DNA from: Halodesulfovibrio spirochaetisodalis
GTDB taxonomy: Bacteria; Desulfobacterota; Desulfovibrionia; Desulfovibrionales; Desulfovibrionaceae
NCBI RefSeq assembly: GCF_001672295.1
Contig: NZ_JXMS01000025.1
Location: 1-53,747 of the forward strand
Direction: 5' to 3'
Length of the DNA stretch: 53,747 nt
Shown here piece after piece: positions 45,579-52,433 of the stretch (the stretch's first letter is position 1; each line of letters begins with the position of its first letter). The notes beneath the pieces are model-generated. The model was not told the origin of the DNA, ran no database searches, and worked only from the letters and a program-made list of their open reading frames with translations. The position numbers and the translations under genes were made by a program.

Positions 45579-46508
45579 ATGTTTTTCAATAAAAAACTGG
45601 AGCACACATTGTATATTGCAAACTTTCTACACAAAAAAATGTTAATTTTTACTTGTTCTGTGCTTATCAGCTTTATTGTTTTCACTATTATGCTTCCTTC
45701 TGCATTCGCTCTAGATTTCAGAGACAAAAGAATCACTCAATTAACCGTACCTTACTCTAAACACGTCAATACGCTTATATGTTTGAAGAAGAACTTAACA
45801 GAAGGAATGAATCAACTAAAACAGTCCGAACATAAGTTGCTCTATCTTAGAAATATTGAACTCCTTGAAGGCCTCATCAAAACAATGGTCTTAATGCATG
45901 GCTCACTGTATGCAGCAAGCGTTGAAACATCTTCACATGATGAAATTTCAAGTGTTTTACTTAATATCACTACTCTTAAATTTAATTTAGACTGGTACCA
46001 TTCAAAGATTGTAGAGAACACCAACTTAATACTCTCAAAAGAAACGTTTCCTCTGAACGTTCAAAAGAACTTTGCAGTATCTGCAAAACACATGCGAACT
46101 GAACTTCAAAAAATTACATCGCTAGGGGCTGCTACCGTAGAATCTTACGCTAATTTTCTTTCCGAATATCCCTCAATTAATTCTATTCGAGCACAATTTA
46201 TAGAAATTCTTGATGATGATTCAATACTGGTGGAAACTGCAAGAGTTCGCACCCGTGTGCGTCTTCTCAATGTAGATTGCCCTGGATACTACCAAACTGG
46301 GGGAACAGAAACACATGCCTTTATTCAAAAATTTCTAGGAAAAGAAGGTGCTGTATATCTGGAATTCGAAAAAGAGCGCTTTGATCCGTACAACAGACTT
46401 ATTGCATACATATGGAAGGACGGGACAATGCTTAATAAAAAGCTCGTCCAAGTCGGGCTTTGCAGAGCAAAAATCGCTTCTCTGGATGAAGACCACGTAG
46501 TGAAATAA
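45579..46508 (+). CDS. Exported protein with a C-terminal thermonuclease-like (SNase) domain
   Basis: 309 residues from ATG at 45579; ATG at 45639 (MLIFTCSVLISFIVF) gives a shorter and very typical signal peptide, and neither has a clear ribosome binding site. Signal peptide ending at AFA. A helical middle part (about 50-200) has no known family. The C-terminal 100 residues follow staphylococcal nuclease: RVRLLNVDCP, THAFIQKFLGKEGAVYLEFE, RFDPYNRLIAYIWKDGTMLN and KLVQVGLCRA. The arginines matching Arg35 and Arg87 are present, but the glutamate after the DxP turn (Glu43) is replaced by glycine (VDCPG), so nuclease activity is doubtful. A broken copy of the same domain lies at 48520-48690. Confidence 0.75.
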   Translation: MFFNKKLEHTLYIANFLHKKMLIFTCSVLISFIVFTIMLPSAFALDFRDKRITQLTVPYSKHVNTLICLKKNLTEGMNQLKQSEHKLLYLRNIELLEGLIKTMVLMHGSLYAASVETSSHDEISSVLLNITTLKFNLDWYHSKIVENTNLILSKETFPLNVQKNFAVSAKHMRTELQKITSLGAATVESYANFLSEYPSINSIRAQFIEILDDDSILVETARVRTRVRLLNVDCPGYYQTGGTETHAFIQKFLGKEGAVYLEFEKERFDPYNRLIAYIWKDGTMLNKKLVQVGLCRAKIASLDEDHVVK

Positions 46509-46601
46509 TCGTCCGACATGTGTTAAGCATCGCCCGAATAGCTCCTTGGCTTCAAAAAAATATGAGTAAATAAAAGGTTAGTTATAGTACACCTTAGAGA
46601 T

Positions 46602-46901
46602 ATGTTGGAGTATCTGGCTTCACTCGTTCTTTGTGATGATGTTGAAGAAATTGGGCATATTGAAATTGAAGACCTTGCTATTTCAATTGGATGTAAGCAA
46701 GCACTGGAAGAATGGAATTATGAATTTCAAATGACGGTTAATGATGAATACCCTCCAAATTCAGGTTTCTCTTCGCAAAAACAACTGAATAAACATATTC
46801 AAGAAGGAAAATTTTTGGCTGTCGCTTTGCAAAAAGAGCTTGGAGCAGAGTATGAAATTACATATGTGCCAATTGATGCTAACTCACTGAAGGAGCAGTA
46901 A
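46602..46901 (+). CDS. Small acidic hypothetical protein, possibly an orphan immunity protein
   Basis: 99 residues; ATG at 46602 with only weak AGAGA close upstream. Soluble and acidic (CDDVEEIGHIEIEDL near the start, GAEYEITYVPIDANSLKEQ at the end). Family not recognised. Size, acidity and its place in a scrambled zone with an Imm32-type gene fit an immunity protein, but this is guesswork. Confidence 0.5.
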   Translation: MLEYLASLVLCDDVEEIGHIEIEDLAISIGCKQALEEWNYEFQMTVNDEYPPNSGFSSQKQLNKHIQEGKFLAVALQKELGAEYEITYVPIDANSLKEQ

Positions 46902-46963
46902 CTAATTATATCTCGTAGTAAAATCATGAGGTCGATAGGCGCATTGATAGCCTTTGAAAACAT

Positions 46964-47068
46964 GGAGTCTGTGGTCAAAGATTAGAGCAATGCTTGCAAG
47001 AAGAACCAGGTAATAAGTATTTAGTTATTGATGAAGCTGAGTGGATACGCGATCACAAGAATAGTTAG
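46964..47068 (+). pseudogene. Gene remnant, open tail of unknown protein
   Basis: A frame with no start codon reads GQRLEQCLQEEPGNKYLVID then EAEWIRDHKNS before a stop at 47066-47068. Composition is protein-like, unlike the surrounding DNA, so it is probably the 3' end of a lost gene, perhaps of a toxin in front of the next immunity gene. Confidence 0.35.
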
Positions 47069-47083
47069 CTTGACGGGGAAGCT
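47067..47083 (+). repeat. 17-base copy of the IS3 element's right end
   Basis: AGCTTGACGGGGAAGCT here equals 48501-48517 exactly, which is the right tip of the IS3-like element. It is probably a solo end left from an earlier insertion or deletion. Confidence 0.6.
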
Positions 47084-47089
47084 ATCGAT

Positions 47090-47130
47090 ACCTGAGATCT
47101 TTTAGGTCTCAGGTTGAATTTGATTTTTTT
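47090..47130 (+). terminator. Hairpin with a distant T-run
   Basis: ACCTGAGA (47090-47097) pairs with TCTCAGGT (47107-47114). A run of seven T residues follows, but nine bases later, so it is a weak terminator at best. Confidence 0.4.
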
Positions 47131-47200
47131 GTGCCAGTAAAAGGAAAATCTGGCGAATGAGGCGAGTAGAAAACATCCACCTTTTTATTAAGGATTACTT

Positions 47201-47467
47201 ATGGAATATTTAGAAAAAACATTACAGATTCCAAAAGAAACAGGGTATAGCGTAAGAACAAACTGGATTGAAGAGCATAAGATACTGATCGAAATTTGTG
47301 GAGACAATTCTGTAAGAATATTGGCAAACAAAGAAGGGTTAGAAACTTTAGCAGTTCACTTGCTAACCTTAGCTCAAGATGGAATTGGAAAGGGGATGCA
47401 TGTCCACTATGATGTATACGGTGGATTAGAAGAAGGGTCTTGTGATGTTATTATTGAGCGAGGGTAG
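47201..47467 (+). CDS. Imm32-like immunity protein
   Basis: 88 residues; ATG at 47201 with AAGGA upstream. The pattern NSVRILANKEGLETLAVHLL followed by a histidine-rich VHYDVYGGLEEGSCDVIIE matches my memory of Imm32, a small immunity family of polymorphic toxin systems (GLxxLAxxLxxLA, H-x-H, LExGSxxLIIE). No toxin gene stands directly upstream; only short open tails do (for example VEFDFFVPVKGKSGE ending near 47153). The gene looks intact and may be kept as an orphan immunity gene. The IS3-like element starts five bases after its stop codon. Confidence 0.6.
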   Translation: MEYLEKTLQIPKETGYSVRTNWIEEHKILIEICGDNSVRILANKEGLETLAVHLLTLAQDGIGKGMHVHYDVYGGLEEGSCDVIIERG

Positions 47468-47482
47468 TAAGAAGCTTCCCTT

Positions 47483-47683
47483 AAAAAGAGACAAGTCAAA
47501 GACAGTTACCGCAGTCATGGAATTTCAAATGCTACCTATTACAATTGGAAATCAAAGTAGGCGGCTTGAAGGCTTCCGGATGAAAGACATGGAGCATGAC
47601 CTGTTGCAATTAAACCGGATGTACGCGCTGACATGGCGCTCGAAAATCATGCTCTGAAGGATCTCATCGAAAAAAAGCTTTAA
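47483..47683 (+). pseudogene. IS3-family orfA remnant
   Basis: Pieces in different frames read RSHGISNATYYNWKSK, YGGLKAS-like codons and ENHALKDLIEKKL, the helix-turn-helix and leucine-zipper parts of an IS3 OrfA. At least two frameshifts and an internal deletion near the start make it non-functional. Confidence 0.8.
47671..47677 (+). other. Slippery heptamer for -1 frameshifting between orfA and orfB
   Basis: A-AAA-AAG in the orfA frame, just before its stop codon; slipping back one base leads straight into the orfB frame. This is how IS3 elements make the OrfAB transposase. Confidence 0.7.
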
Positions 47684-48507
47684 CGCCGTCCAGCAGACGT
47701 GAAGCAGTTCTATTTCTTATTGCAGAACACAAGCTTTCGATTTCTCGAGGTTATGCTTGCGTGGGCTTATCGCGAACGGCGTATTATCGGCTTCCACAAA
47801 TCCGGTCAGATGAGGATGTCATTTATGCCCTGAACGAGTTGATAGCAAAGCATCCTCGCTGGGGATTTTGGAAATGCTTTCGTGCGTTGCGCCGTGCTTA
47901 TTCATGGAATCATAAAAAGGTCTACCGTGTGTATTGCGAACTCCGGTTAAATCAAAAACGCAGAGCAAAAAAACGCCTTCCTAAGCGGGTTAAACAGCCT
48001 CTCCACACTCCAGATCAGCCTAACCAGACATGGTCGGCAGATGTTATGAGTGATTCACTTTATGCGGGGAAGCGCTTTAGACCTTTCAACGTTATTGACG
48101 ATTTTAGCCAAGAACTTTTGCATATTGAAATCAATACTTCCATAACTGGAAAACGGTTAATACGCGTATTTGAGCGACTTCGATATGAAAGGGGATTACC
48201 GAAAATTCTGCGCACAGATAACGGCCCGGAGTTTCTTTCGGGAGAGTTTGTCGCATGGGCTGAATCTGTGGGAATGTTTATTCAATACATCCAACCAGGG
48301 AAAACCAACCAGAATGCATACATTGAACGGTTTAACAAAACCTATGGAACAGAACTCTTCCGCAATCTCGCCGAGGTTCGGGAGATAACCTACTGGTGAA
48401 AACTGACCTACAATGAGGAACGTCCGCACGACGCCCTTAATGGACTAACCCCATCTGAATTTTTATCTATCAACGCGGAAAACTCTGATTTTGAACTGTC
48501 AGCTTGA
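47674..48507 (+). pseudogene. IS3-family transposase OrfB, interrupted by one TGA
   Basis: Integrase-core transposase: SISRGYACVGLSRTAYYRLP, HPRWGFWKCFRALRR, then QTWSADVMSDSLYAGKRF with the first aspartate, RTDNGPEFLSGEF with the second, and YIERFNKTYGTELF with the glutamate of the DDE set. The frame stops at TGA 48397-48399 and continues in the same frame with KLTYNEERPHDALNGLTPSE to 48507. One substitution thus inactivates an otherwise complete OrfB of about 278 codons. Confidence 0.88.
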
Positions 48508-48519
48508 CGGGGAAGCTTA

Positions 48520-48690
48520 TGCCTAGATACTACCAAACTGAAAAAACAGAACCGCATGCCTTTATTTAAAAACTCCTCAGGAAAGAAGGTGCTGTCTATC
48601 TGAAATTCAAAAAAGAACGCTTTGATCCGTACAGCAGACTTATTCTTACGTCTGGAACGACCAGACACTGCTTAATAAAAAAGCTCCCAG
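48520..48690 (+). pseudogene. Broken second copy of the thermonuclease-like domain
   Basis: This stretch matches 46279-46449 (CTTTGATCCGTACA, AAAGAAGGTGCTGT, TGCTTAATAAAAA and more) at roughly 80% by eye, with stop codons and frameshifts. It begins two bases after the end of the IS element, so the IS sits at the break point and the 5' part of this copy has gone. Confidence 0.85.
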
Positions 48691-48710
48691 TACCAATTCC
48701 CGGGAGCTTT
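48674..48710 (-). terminator. Terminator of the yrhK-like gene
   Basis: AAAGCTCCC (48680-48688) pairs with GGGAGCTTT (48702-48710); on the minus strand a TTTTTTATT tract follows. Its left arm overlaps the end of the nuclease pseudogene. Confidence 0.85.
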
Positions 48711-48744
48711 GCTTCTTGCATGAAAATACAAAGAGACTGCTGAA

Positions 48745-49062
48745 CTAGGCAGACATTTTATAATCAGGATCTGCTACACATGTGACATCTGTTGTTTTAT
48801 CCTGAGTACGTAACACCCTACTCACATGTATCAAGCTGGTAAGTTTAATAATGGGCTTGATGAGAAGTTGCGCACTGCCAGCGACAAAAAGCCATGTACC
48901 GTCAGTAACAAGACTACTGGAAAGGAAAAAAAAGCTACCGATCAAAAACCAGATTGCAATAAGCAGATCATTAAAGGCACCTACGGCCTCATAACGTCTT
49001 TGAATTATAATATGCTTCTGACCCAATTCAATTTCAAGTCGACCTTTATTAGATGTATTCAT
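48745..49062 (-). CDS. YrhK-family two-helix membrane protein
   Basis: 105 residues, ATG at 49062, no strong ribosome binding site. The pattern RRYEAVGAFNDLLIAIWFLI then GSFFFLSSSLVTDGTWLFVA and GSAQLLIKPIIKL matches the YrhK-like domain: two membrane helices with a short loop and charged ends. Function is unknown in the family. It is a single gene with a terminator of its own. Confidence 0.75.
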   Translation of the reverse strand: MNTSNKGRLEIELGQKHIIIQRRYEAVGAFNDLLIAIWFLIGSFFFLSSSLVTDGTWLFVAGSAQLLIKPIIKLTSLIHVSRVLRTQDKTTDVTCVADPDYKMSA

Positions 49063-49463
49063 ACTGCACGATTCCGAACTTTCATAATTTTCATTTACGT
49101 TTCTTCAGGCTACTGAACTCATCACAGACTTTATTGGACAAAAAGTTGTCATCACCGCTTTAGAACGAAAACATCGACCATCTGCTTTTTTCTTACTGCT
49201 ATGCAGTGCTTATTGCCAAAAGAAATGATGTAGTTAAATACATCCATTGACGCACTCATTGCGTCACCCTGTTCAACAACCTTTACTCATCATTAAATAA
49301 ATCAAAAAAGATTTACGCTCTAATTTCATTTTTGTCATCAAACAGTTCTTCTACAAATTATCAAAATAGATGCTACAACATCTTCCTTATAAATACTCAC
49401 TCAATACAATTGAAACATCTCAAGCTAGAAAGCGGTATAACCTTTATGTAAAGGCAAAACAAA
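49063..49463. other. Intergenic region between yrhK-like gene and the rsgA operon end
   Basis: About 400 AT-rich bases without a supported gene or clear motif apart from the terminator that ends it. Confidence 0.4.
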
Positions 49464-49490
49464 AAAGGCTCTGGAGTTACCAGAGCCTTT
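49464..49490. terminator. Bidirectional terminator after rsgA
   Basis: AAAGGCTCTGG pairs with CCAGAGCCTTT around AGTTA. T-rich tracts follow on both strands. The stem lies 84 bases downstream of rsgA. Confidence 0.85.
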
Positions 49491-49573
49491 TATTCTAAGC
49501 CTTGAAGATGTCTTGCAATGCGTTAAGACAAAACAATGTGACAACTTCCAACGTGTTGATGGCGTAACCTTCT

Positions 49574-50650
49574 TTATTGCCTTTTAGGAATCCTTTGTGA
49601 TTTTCGAATCAATTTGGAAAGCTCTTTTGCATTGGCCTTCCTTACCAGCTTCTTATTTTCATTCACTTTGGGTTCAATAAAAGCAAGTTCTGAGTGCAGA
49701 TCTAAATAGTTTTCATACCGTTCCATCTCAAGTGAACCATCAACGAGCAACTCAAGTACTGCACAACCAGGTTCATTCCGGTGGGAGCAGTCGTTGAAAC
49801 GACATCGCTGAGCTGCCTCATGGATTTCACTGTAAACATCTTCTAAACTATTCTGACTTCCCCATAATTGAAGTTCACGCATGCCAGGAGTATCTATTAT
49901 CATAGCGCCGCTTTGTAAAAAGAACAGCTCCTTATGAGAGGTCGTATGTTTTCCTCTCAGATCACTCCTTCGCAGCTTTCCAGTTTTCGCGCTCTCCGTT
50001 CCGACCAAACAATTAATCAAGGAAGACTTCCCAACACCTGAAGGGCCAGTAAAAGCCACACTAGCTCCCTCAGGAAAACTCATCGAGAGGTTATCTATGC
50101 CTGCTTTTGTCACGGTGCTGACCAAATGAATCGGAATATCTTCCGCAACACTTCTGGCCTGCAATAACGCTATGTCTTCGTCAGCACAAAGATCAGACTT
50201 GTTTAATACGATGATGGGGTTAATTCCGCCATCAACAGCCAGGGTGATATACCGCTCAATACCTCTGAGAGTATAATTTCTACCCCCGTCCAGTCCACTG
50301 ACTATGCATAAATAGTCAATATTCGCAGCAATCACCTGCTCCTCTGCTTTGTTACCAGATCTGTTTCGGGAAAAAACGCTTGTTCGTTCTAACACCTTTT
50401 CAATCTGAACAAAGTGATCACAGGATCGAAAAACCACCCAATCCCCAACAGTTGGATAATCAGACCGGTTTTCTACTGTAAAATGGAAGTGTCCAGAAAC
50501 CTCACCTTCAACAAAGCCTTGCGTTGTGCACAACGTGTATTGATGACGTACTTCTTTCAGCACGCGACCAACACTTAAGCCGTCGGATTTAACTGCTTGA
50601 AACTGAAGGTCAAAAAATGAATTCCAACCTAACTTATCAATAGTTATCAT
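49574..50650 (-). CDS. rsgA: Ribosome small-subunit assembly GTPase RsgA
   Basis: 358 residues; ATG at 50650 overlaps the stop of the preceding gene (ATGA). Circularly permuted GTPase: OB-fold N-terminal domain (GEVSGHFHFT, VGDWVVF), G4 VLNKSDL, then G1 GPSGVGKSSLIN, G3 IIDTPGMRELQLW, and a zinc knuckle CRFNDCSHRNEPGC at about 285-300. It helps the last steps of 30S maturation and its GTPase is stimulated by the ribosome. All key motifs are in place. The lysine/arginine-rich C-terminal tail is usual for RNA contact. Confidence 0.96.
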   Translation of the reverse strand: MITIDKLGWNSFFDLQFQAVKSDGLSVGRVLKEVRHQYTLCTTQGFVEGEVSGHFHFTVENRSDYPTVGDWVVFRSCDHFVQIEKVLERTSVFSRNRSGNKAEEQVIAANIDYLCIVSGLDGGRNYTLRGIERYITLAVDGGINPIIVLNKSDLCADEDIALLQARSVAEDIPIHLVSTVTKAGIDNLSMSFPEGASVAFTGPSGVGKSSLINCLVGTESAKTGKLRRSDLRGKHTTSHKELFFLQSGAMIIDTPGMRELQLWGSQNSLEDVYSEIHEAAQRCRFNDCSHRNEPGCAVLELLVDGSLEMERYENYLDLHSELAFIEPKVNENKKLVRKANAKELSKLIRKSQRIPKRQ

Positions 50651-51042
50651 ACGTCGTCACCCATTTGCTGCCTTTCGATTTTTTCCAGAGCTATTTTGGC
50701 AGGAAAAGGCAACTGAGTTATAAGGCGTGCTGCTAATGTAAACAGCACAACTTCATTATCGTCACCTGCAATTCGATTAGTGCGGATAAATCCACACTTT
50801 TTGCATCGATGAATAACAGCGCATTCGCCATTATCTTTTATCCATAAGCCAATAGGCTCCATAATCCCATGACAGCCTGAGCGGCGATCTCCGATTTTCA
50901 TATCCACATGCTTACTATGCAAGCAGTGAATACAATGATTTCGGTTTTTGGTTCCGCTCATTGGTGACGGCACCGTGAGCCCGCAATTTACGCAAATAAA
51001 CGGGTTTGTATCAAAGTGAATGGTTTTCTGTTGTCTAGACAT
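50647..51042 (-). CDS. RNHCP-domain zinc protein coupled to rsgA
   Basis: 131 residues from ATG at 51042, AGGAG seven bases upstream; the longer frame has no support. Two zinc-binding parts: FICVNCGLTV plus RNHCIHCLHSKHVD (name-giving RNHCP motif), GDRRSGCHGIMEPIGLW, and HRCKKCGFIRTNR. Conserved in many bacteria, function unknown. The four-base overlap with rsgA shows coexpression, which points to ribosome assembly or RNA binding (inference). Confidence 0.85.
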   Translation of the reverse strand: MSRQQKTIHFDTNPFICVNCGLTVPSPMSGTKNRNHCIHCLHSKHVDMKIGDRRSGCHGIMEPIGLWIKDNGECAVIHRCKKCGFIRTNRIAGDDNEVVLFTLAARLITQLPFPAKIALEKIERQQMGDDV

Positions 51043-51255
51043 GACTCTACTCCTGCAAATGCAACAGACATTTGCCCTATATAAAACCACTTCTAAAACC
51101 ACCATTGAATTACCAGCAAGATTGCACAATAAATAAAACCGTTGAAGCATTAAATATTCACGGTTTCTTTACTTGCGCAATGAAGGCAAAACAACGGCTC
51201 TGCTTTGGTAAGCAGTCTTAAATTAACTAATCAGGGTAATGGCAATCAGGTGCAG

Positions 51256-51381
51256 GATGCCCCTGTTCTGCGGGAGTGGAATGACAAAAAAGACGGGCTG
51301 CGATTACGCAGCTTGCTAGAACAGCAAATTAGTTGGTGTGTAGGTCTTTTAAGTTGTTCCTAGAACAGGGACATCTTTTTT
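51256..51381 (+). ncRNA. Candidate structured RNA or folded element
   Basis: GATGCCCCTGTTCT (51256-51269) and AGAACAGGGACATC (51362-51375) form a 14-bp stem with one mismatch (G-T wobble possible) enclosing 92 bases; TTTTTT follows directly, as in a terminator. Inside are a perfect hairpin GCTGCG-ATTA-CGCAGC (51297-51312) and, next to it, TTGCT-AGAAC-AGCAA (51313-51327). No protein gene is open here. No known RNA family recognised. Confidence 0.35.
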
Positions 51382-51540
51382 ACATTTGTAAACATGAAAA
51401 CTCCTTTAGAGATTAATAATACATGCCGTTCGATCACAGCATATTCAAAAAGATTGAACAGCTATCAGTAACGGCCACCCTAACCAAGTTGGCAAAAAAA
51501 GTAGCATAACTATGCTCTCGCTACTTATTTCGCCCTATAC

Positions 51541-51558
51541 TGACCGACCGGTCAGTCA
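51541..51558. promoter_or_regulatory. TetR-type palindromic operator without a regulator gene
   Basis: TGACCGACCGGTCAGTCA is an 18-bp palindrome with one mismatched pair, much like operators of TetR-family regulators. A second palindrome, AGCATAACTATGCT, lies at 51502-51515 just upstream, and TTGGCA/TATGCT could form a promoter there. No TetR gene is in the window. Confidence 0.4.
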
Positions 51559-51718
51559 GAAGGCAAATTAAGTGCTCTTCAGAGCAGTGTCAATACTTGT
51601 TTTACTTTTTAAGAATGATGACAGAAGAGATACTAGAAACGACACGATGCAGAGCACAACATCGCCCGTAAGAGACAGAAAACGCAAGATCAGACGCTCT
51701 GGACTAAATTCATTCTAG

Positions 51719-51808
51719 ATAATAGACAGCGCGGCGCAATCAAAAGAAATGTTACAGATAAAAGAAATTGTTGAAAAACATAAAATAAAAGTCGTTGTTC
51801 TAGAATAG
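51719..51808 (+). pseudogene. 3' remnant of a CDI-type immunity gene
   Basis: The frame reads KEMLQIKEIVEKHKIKVVVL before a stop at 51806-51808, parallel to FDEVKDTIEKYKIKVVLL at the end of the immunity gene at 51999. Weak similarity reaches back to about 51693. The DNA after its stop also resembles the DNA after that gene, so a whole 3' unit was duplicated. Confidence 0.7.
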
Positions 51809-51866
51809 CGCAACCAACATTACTGTTAGCAAAAAGTCACAAAAGGCATTCTCAGAAACATCGTAA

Positions 51867-51989
51867 GTTTCCCCGCCAAGCTGGCTTTCCAATGATAGAG
51901 TCATTAGAACTAATAGCGAAAGAACGATCCGTATCGTCACTGAGGGCAAAAACACAGATCAAGTAGTCACTTCGTTCCCCAAAAGGTAG
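51867..51989 (+). pseudogene. C-terminal remnant of a CDI-type toxin
   Basis: No start codon; the frame opens after a stop at 51864 and reads RTNSERTIRIVTEGKNTDQV then VTSFPKR before TAG at 51987. It parallels KCETKVRIVVKENTTKIQTA then YPVR at the end of the toxin encoded near 53105-53362. It ends ten bases before the next immunity gene, the usual toxin-immunity spacing. Confidence 0.65.
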
Positions 51990-51998
51990 AAACATTAT

Positions 51999-52319
51999 AT
52001 GATAAAATACATTGAAGTAGACAAAAAAGGATATATATATTGTTCAGACTGTGAACAGGGACGGATACAAAAAGTTATTCTAAAGAAAATTCAAAAAGAA
52101 GTTTTTGTGTGTGAAGAATGTGAATCCCTTTGGTTTAGCCTTGAAGAAATAATTTTGAAGAAAAGTGACTTCTTCACTGGTTACCTTGAAGATGAAGGGC
52201 ACATTACAACTGAAGGCTTTGACGATTGGGATAGCATATTAGAAAATGGAGAGTTTGTTCAGTTCGATGAAGTAAAAGATACTATTGAAAAATATAAAAT
52301 AAAGGTCGTTTTGCTCTAG
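51999..52319 (+). CDS. Cysteine-rich CDI-type immunity protein, copy 1
   Basis: 106 residues, ATG at 51999; the only ribosome binding candidate is AAGG in the last codons of the toxin remnant upstream. CSDC (about residues 16-19) and CEEC (about 38-41) with a tryptophan after the second pair suggest a zinc ribbon. The C-terminal half is acidic (DDWDSILENGEFVQFDEVKD). It is homologous to the gene at 53369 along its whole length. Family not recognised by name; the toxin-immunity arrangement is the evidence for its role in blocking a toxin in the cytoplasm. Confidence 0.7.
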   Translation: MIKYIEVDKKGYIYCSDCEQGRIQKVILKKIQKEVFVCEECESLWFSLEEIILKKSDFFTGYLEDEGHITTEGFDDWDSILENGEFVQFDEVKDTIEKYKIKVVLL

Positions 52320-52360
52320 TAGCACAAAGAACATGACCACAAACAAAAAACTACGAAAGG

Positions 52361-52392
52361 CGCTCTCAGGAATATGAGAGCGTTTTTTTATT
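52361..52392 (+). terminator. Terminator after immunity copy 1
   Basis: CGCTCTCA (52361-52368) pairs with TGAGAGCG (52375-52382) and is followed by TTTTTTTA. Confidence 0.9.
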
Positions 52393-52433
52393 ATAAGAGC
52401 CTCACTTACTCAACTCACTTCAAAACAACGTAG

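Larger units (their letters stand above)
47472..48518 (+). mobile_element. Decayed IS3-family insertion sequence
   Basis: The tips AAGCTTCCC (47472-47480) and GGGAAGCTT (48510-48518) are inverted repeats. Between them lie remains of orfA and an almost complete orfB of the IS3 type. At about 1.05 kb the element is shorter than usual (1.2-1.5 kb) because much of the 5' part of orfA is deleted. It is inserted in a copy of the nuclease-like gene. With frameshifts in orfA and a nonsense codon in orfB it cannot move by itself. Confidence 0.85.

Noticed and set aside
48408-48668. 86-codon minus-strand frame over the IS end and nuclease remnant
   Set aside because: It crosses the IS boundary and overlaps sequence that matches known genes on the plus strand.
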